From: Gemmatimonadota bacterium
GTDB lineage: Bacteria; Gemmatimonadota; Gemmatimonadetes; Gemmatimonadales; GWC2-71-9
NCBI GenBank assembly: GCA_004357415.1
Contig: SMVY01000119.1
Coordinates: 1 to 10,867, forward strand
Direction: 5' to 3'
DNA: 10,867 nt
Position 1 is the first letter of the stretch; every line of letters begins with the position of its first letter. The notes under the pieces are model-generated. The model had not been told where the DNA came from. It ran no database searches and saw only the letters and a list, made by a program, of their open reading frames with translations. A program made the translations under genes and the position numbers. Below are positions 7,296-10,867 of the stretch, piece by piece.

Positions 7296-7324
7296 TTGAC
7301 CCACTTTGGTATCCAGCTTAAAGT
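7296..7324 (+). promoter_or_regulatory. Promoter of the lipoprotein-serS-kinase-uvrD operon
   Basis: TTGACC (7296-7301, 5 of 6) and TAAAGT (7319-7324, 4 of 6) are separated by 17 bases. Transcription should begin near 7331, about 3 bases before the ATG at 7334. The -35 box lies inside a small inverted repeat GTGGGT-TG-ACCCAC (7291-7304) that could serve as an operator. Confidence 0.55.
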
Positions 7325-7333
7325 TACCCCTGT

Positions 7334-7906
7334 ATGCGTACTTCATTCATGGTTCTGTCCCTCCTCGGGATCACGGTGGCCGCGTGCAGCGATCCCAACG
7401 CGCTGGCACCGGCCTCCGAGACCAACGTGATCGACACCATCGCCCTGTTCTCCCTCGACGGGACGCCGGTGTCGGAGGCCAGCGGGTTTGCCGTGGAGTT
7501 GGGCCAGCCCGTCCGAACGGACATCTTTTCGGCGTTCGACTTTGTCTTCACCGTCGACCCGCAGGGCCAGCCGTGGTTGGTCCCGTCACTGGCGGTGGGC
7601 ATGCCGGGGTCGAGTCTCGATCCGGGTCTCCTCCCTCAGGGGACCGCCGCCGGGGGCCTGCAGTTCGACCAGATAACCCTGGCGCCGTTCGACGGCTACC
7701 TGACCACGGACTCTCTCAAGGCGGCAGTGGGCAACACCTACGTGGTGCGCTCGCGGATCATCTGTTCCATCGGGGTACCACGCTATGCCAAGATAGAGAT
7801 CCTGGAACTGAACCTGGCCCCAGACACGTTGCGGATATCTCTCAAACTCCTCGACAATTTCAATTGCGGCTACCGCGGCCTGGAGCCGGGCCTCCCCGAC
7901 ATTTGA
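7334..7906 (+). CDS. Predicted lipoprotein of unknown function
   Basis: The 190-residue product begins with a lipoprotein signal peptide: MRTSFMVLSLLGITVAACSD has the lipobox VAAC, with the lipid-carrying Cys at residue 18. After SDPNALAP the chain is beta-rich (TNVIDTIALFSLDG, GFAVELGQPVRTDIFSAFDFVF), with the charged stretch KIEILELNLAPDTLRISLKL (153-172) near the C-terminus. C144 and C178 may pair. The protein should be anchored in the envelope membrane facing the periplasm. I do not recognise the family. There is no Shine-Dalgarno sequence before ATG 7334, and the predicted transcript starts about 3 bases upstream, so it may be translated from a near-leaderless mRNA. It ends 7 bases before serS and appears to lead that operon. 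Confidence 0.78.
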   Translation: MRTSFMVLSLLGITVAACSDPNALAPASETNVIDTIALFSLDGTPVSEASGFAVELGQPVRTDIFSAFDFVFTVDPQGQPWLVPSLAVGMPGSSLDPGLLPQGTAAGGLQFDQITLAPFDGYLTTDSLKAAVGNTYVVRSRIICSIGVPRYAKIEILELNLAPDTLRISLKLLDNFNCGYRGLEPGLPDI

Positions 7907-7913
7907 TCGTCTC

Positions 7914-9197
7914 GTGATCGACATCAAGCGCATCCGCCAGGACCCGGAGGCCTTTCGCGCGCAGTTGCTCCGGCGGGGCGATGCCGCCCTCGGTGCCGCT
8001 GTCGACCGGATTCTCGAGTTGGATCACAGCCACCGACGGCTCCTGACGGAGGTCGAGCAGCTCAAGGCCGGGCGCAACAGCGCCAGCCAGGAAGTGGCCC
8101 GCCGCAAGCAGGCGGGCGAACCCGCCGATGACCTCCTGGCAACGCTCAAGACCGCCAGCGATCGGATCAAGGCGCTCGATGACGAAGTGCGCCAGTGCCA
8201 AGCGGAGTTGCAGGACGCCCTCCTCACCATTCCCAACCCGCCGCTCCCTGAAGTGCCCGAAGGCGACGAATCGGACAACGTCGTGGTACGCACCTGGGGC
8301 CGCCCGCCCGCCTTCGACTTCGAGCCCAAACCTCACTGGGAGTTGGCGGAGTCACTGGGGATTCTCGACCTCCCGCGCGGCGCCACCATCGCTGGGTCCG
8401 GTTTCCCAGTGTTCGTGGGCCTAGGGGCTCGGCTGGTCCGCGCCCTGGCCAACTTCATGCTCGACCTGCACACCGGTGAGCATGGTTACATCGAAGTGAG
8501 CCCGCCGGTATTGGCGAACCGGGATGCTCTCACGGGCACGGGCCAACTGCCGAAGTTCGAAGACGATCTCTACCGGATGGAGGGGGACGATCTGTTCCTC
8601 ATTCCCACCGCGGAAGTCCCCCTGACGAATTTGCATCGCGGGGAAATCCTCGACGGAGCGCGGCTGCCCTTGGGGTACGTGGCGTTCACCCCGTGCTTCC
8701 GGCGCGAGGCCGGTGCCCACGGGAAGGACACCCGCGGCCTGATCCGAGTCCACCAGTTCGACAAGGTCGAATTGGTCCGCTTCTGCCGGGCGGAAGACGC
8801 GCCGGCTCAGCACGCCCTGCTCACCGGTCACGCGGAAGCCGTGCTCCAACGCCTGAAAATTCCCTACCGGGTGGTGGCGTTGGCCGCGGGCGACACCGGG
8901 TTCTCCAGCGCCAGCACGCTCGATCTCGAGGTCTGGGCCTCCGGCGTCGGAACCTGGCTCGAGGCGTCGAGTTCGTCCACATTCACCGACTTCCAGGGGC
9001 GGCGCGCCAACATCCGGTACCGGCCGGAGCCCAAGAGCAAGCCGGAGTTCGTCCACACCCTCAACGCCTCGGGCGTGGCCTTCCCCCGGACCATCATCGC
9101 CCTCCTGGAGAACAACCAGACGGCCGACGGCGAGGTGCTCCTCCCGGAGTCGTTGGTGCCGTACATGGGGACCGACCGCCTGTCGCCTCGTGGGTAA
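7914..9197 (+). CDS. serS: Seryl-tRNA synthetase
   Basis: This class II synthetase of 427 residues charges tRNA-Ser (and tRNA-Sec where present) with serine in the cytoplasm. The N-terminal coiled-coil arm covers about residues 30-100 (VEQLKAGRNSASQEVARRK). Class II motif 1 lies around GSGFPVFVGLGARLVRAL. The TAEVPL serine pocket is followed by motif 2, CFRREAGAHGKDTRG. Motif 3 is LNASGVAFPRTIIALLENNQ. The STFTDFQGRRANIRYR stretch lacks the Cys of many homologues (ASSSS for SSCS). Length and motifs are complete. The start is GTG 7914 giving MIDIKRIRQDPEAFR, a typical SerS start, without a Shine-Dalgarno site. Translation probably depends on ribosomes arriving from the lipoprotein gene. Its stop overlaps the kinase start by 8 bases. 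Confidence 0.97.
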   Translation: MIDIKRIRQDPEAFRAQLLRRGDAALGAAVDRILELDHSHRRLLTEVEQLKAGRNSASQEVARRKQAGEPADDLLATLKTASDRIKALDDEVRQCQAELQDALLTIPNPPLPEVPEGDESDNVVVRTWGRPPAFDFEPKPHWELAESLGILDLPRGATIAGSGFPVFVGLGARLVRALANFMLDLHTGEHGYIEVSPPVLANRDALTGTGQLPKFEDDLYRMEGDDLFLIPTAEVPLTNLHRGEILDGARLPLGYVAFTPCFRREAGAHGKDTRGLIRVHQFDKVELVRFCRAEDAPAQHALLTGHAEAVLQRLKIPYRVVALAAGDTGFSSASTLDLEVWASGVGTWLEASSSSTFTDFQGRRANIRYRPEPKSKPEFVHTLNASGVAFPRTIIALLENNQTADGEVLLPESLVPYMGTDRLSPRG

Positions 9198-10353
9198 CCC
9201 GCGCTTTCGCCGATTGGCCCCGACACTGGTCGTGATGCTGGTGGCGTCGCTCATCGGGTTGAGCATCGGCGGCAGCGTGATCGTGGCCCGCCACTTCCGC
9301 CAGGATGCCATCGCCACCAGCCGTATCTACTCACGCGTCTACGAAGGCCTGTTGAGCGGACGGGCCGGTGCCGAAGTGGAAGCGCTCTTCAATCTCTCCG
9401 AAATGGTTACCAGATCAGGCATCCCCCTGATCGTGACCGACGGGATGGGCAACGTCACCGCCGCCGAAAACCTGCCGTGGGACGTGCCGCTCGACGATCC
9501 GCGGGTGATGGAACTGGCGCGCGAACTCGACCGGCGGAACCCCCCGGTGCGTGAAGGTGTCAACGTCATCCACTACGGTCCGGTGCCGGCGGTCACCCAA
9601 CTCAAGACCCTGGCCATCCTCCAGGCCTTGGCCATCGCCAGCATGGTCGCCGTCGGCGCCTTTGCCTACCGCAACGCCATGATGTCGCAGCGCGACCGCC
9701 TGTGGGTCGCCATGGCGCGCGAGGCCGCCCACCAGATGGGAACCCCGTTGACCAGTTTGCAGGGGTGGATCGAGCAGATACGTTCGCGGCCAACGCCGCC
9801 TGAGGGCCTGGCGGACCATCTGAGTGCCGACGCCGAACGACTCGAGCGGGTAGCCAAGCGCTTCGAGCGGATCGGCAATCCCGCCAACCGGGATGTCATC
9901 GCCCTCGGCGCCCTGGCCGATCACGTCGCCGGGTACTTCCGGCCCCGGCTTCCCCAACACGCCAACACCATCGAACTGCGGGTCGACGCCGCCGGGCCCG
10001 GACCCGACGTCGAAGGCGACCCGATCCTGCTGGAGTGGGCGCTCGAGAGTCTGGTCAAGAACGCCATCGACGCGCTCAAGGGCCGCACGGGCACCATTAC
10101 GCTGAAGGTAGATTCGCAGGAGAACAAGGCGGTGCTGCGGGTGATCGACGACGGACCCGGCGTCCCCAAGGAAGCCCGGGGGCACATCTTCCAACCGGGC
10201 ACCTCCACCAAGGAAGGCGGCTGGGGCATCGGCCTGGCCCTGGCGCGCAGGGTGGTGGAGGACAACCACGACGGTAAACTCGTGCTCGAGCACACTGAGG
10301 TCGGCGCCACGTTTGCGATCACCCTTCCCATCACCAAGCAGGCGAACGCATGA
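9190..10353 (+). CDS. Membrane sensor histidine kinase (HQxGTP type)
   Basis: The 387-residue product has a first membrane segment at about 11-33, a periplasmic region at 34-135, a second membrane segment at about 137-160, then the kinase core. The phosphorylated His is H181 in AREAAHQMGTPLTSLQGW (176-193), an H-box with HQMGTP in place of the common HELRTP. The ATPase domain shows the N box with N291 (ESLVKNAIDALKG), the G1 box DDGPGVP (320-326), the F box IFQPGTSTK (333-341) and the G2 box GGWGIGLAL (343-351). The sensor region has IPLIVTDGMGNV (78-89), as in small PAS/Cache-like sensors. The start GTG 9190 overlaps the serS stop by 8 bases. No response regulator is visible beside it. A later ATG (9238) would cut the first membrane segment. 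Confidence 0.9.
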   Translation: MGNPRFRRLAPTLVVMLVASLIGLSIGGSVIVARHFRQDAIATSRIYSRVYEGLLSGRAGAEVEALFNLSEMVTRSGIPLIVTDGMGNVTAAENLPWDVPLDDPRVMELARELDRRNPPVREGVNVIHYGPVPAVTQLKTLAILQALAIASMVAVGAFAYRNAMMSQRDRLWVAMAREAAHQMGTPLTSLQGWIEQIRSRPTPPEGLADHLSADAERLERVAKRFERIGNPANRDVIALGALADHVAGYFRPRLPQHANTIELRVDAAGPGPDVEGDPILLEWALESLVKNAIDALKGRTGTITLKVDSQENKAVLRVIDDGPGVPKEARGHIFQPGTSTKEGGWGIGLALARRVVEDNHDGKLVLEHTEVGATFAITLPITKQANA

Positions 10354-10867
10354 CCCAGCTGCTGGACCAGGAGCTCAACCAGGCGCAGCAAGAAGCCGTC
10401 GACCACGTCGAGGGGCCCCTGCTGGTGCTGGCCGGCGCCGGGTCGGGGAAGACGCGCGTACTGACCATGCGCATCGCCCGGTTGATCGAACGGCACGGTG
10501 TTCTGCCGCACAGGATCTTTGCGGTCACCTTCACCAACAAGGCCGCCGGAGAGATGAAACAGCGGGTGGGCCATCTCCTGGGACGCGACCCCGGCGGCCT
10601 GTGGATCGGTACCTTCCACTCGCTGGCGGCGCGGCTGCTCCGGCGCGAGGCCGAACTGCTGGGATTCACCGCCAACTTCACCATCTACGACGAGGACGAC
10701 CGGTTGGCGCTCATCCGGCGGCTGCTCGGCAAGCAGGGACACCCGCCCAAGACGTTCTCGCCCAAAGCGGTCCAGAGCATCATCTCCAGCGCCAAGAACC
10801 GCCAGATACCGCCGTCGGAACTCGCCGCCGGGGCCGGCTTCGACCGGCTGGTGGCCGTCGCCGCCGA
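10350..10867 (+). CDS. UvrD/PcrA-type DNA helicase, N-terminal part (cut by right edge)
   Basis: The visible 172 residues are domain 1A/1B of a superfamily 1A helicase that unwinds DNA in repair and replication restart. The Q motif LNQAQQEAV (9-17) leads to Walker A in VLAGAGSGKT (26-35). Motif Ia is VTFTNKAAGEM (59-69; Gly where most have Ala or Arg in xxEM) and motif Ib is IGTFHSLAARLLRRE (86-100). IYDEDDRLALIRRLL (112-126) follows, as in PcrA/UvrD. ATG 10350 overlaps the kinase stop as ATGA, so translation is probably coupled. Which subtype (UvrD, PcrA or Rep) cannot be settled without the C-terminal part outside the window. Confidence 0.95.
   Translation, partial: MTQLLDQELNQAQQEAVDHVEGPLLVLAGAGSGKTRVLTMRIARLIERHGVLPHRIFAVTFTNKAAGEMKQRVGHLLGRDPGGLWIGTFHSLAARLLRREAELLGFTANFTIYDEDDRLALIRRLLGKQGHPPKTFSPKAVQSIISSAKNRQIPPSELAAGAGFDRLVAVAA

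Noticed and set aside
8421..9317. Minus-strand open frame of 298 codons over serS and the kinase start
   Set aside because: It is antisense to well-supported serS and has no domain.

Overview
The window is GC-rich, densely packed bacterial chromosome. Family types, gene order and frequent weak Shine-Dalgarno sites joined by 4-8 base overlaps suggest a Gemmatimonadota-like or other FCB-group bacterium with an outer membrane. That placement is inferred from protein character, not from a marker gene search. I see no rRNA, tRNA, CRISPR array, transposase or phage gene.

Layout from left to right. (1) Positions 1-302, minus strand: the N-terminal 100 residues of an exported, His-rich protein of unknown function that runs off the left edge. 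(2) 303-576: no supportable gene. (3) 577-1053, plus: the C-terminal part of what looks like a DUF1207-type outer-membrane beta-barrel protein; its N-terminal half is missing. (4) 1075-3230: a complete groES-groEL heat-shock operon with a sigma-70-like promoter, a perfect CIRCE operator for HrcA, strong ribosome binding sites and a rho-independent terminator. (5) 3241-3354: a small palindromic repeat element (REP/MITE-like). (6) 3398-3790, plus: a small secreted protein. (7) 3799-7216, minus: a four-gene operon read right to left, coding for a Roadblock/LC7 protein, a mannose-1-phosphate guanylyltransferase-like enzyme, a GlmU-like left-handed beta-helix protein and a YycJ/WalJ-like metallo-beta-lactamase-fold hydrolase. 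The last three are joined by ATGA overlaps. (8) 7334 to the right edge, plus: a four-gene run of lipoprotein, serS, an HQ[M]GTP-type sensor histidine kinase and a UvrD/PcrA helicase (cut by the edge), with a 7-base gap and 8- and 4-base overlaps.

How the genes fit together: groESL is a self-contained stress-controlled chaperonin unit. The minus operon combines nucleotide-sugar supply for surface glycans with a small GTPase-regulator-type protein and a nuclease-type hydrolase. The plus operon ties translation (seryl-tRNA synthetase), envelope sensing (lipoprotein, kinase) and DNA repair (UvrD). The two operons diverge from the 7217-7333 gap, which holds plausible back-to-back promoters.

I did not find a convincing new multi-gene system. 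The least explained items are the truncated barrel gene, the repeat element, the G-tracts at a gene junction, the near-leaderless lipoprotein transcript and the orphan kinase inside the serS-uvrD operon.
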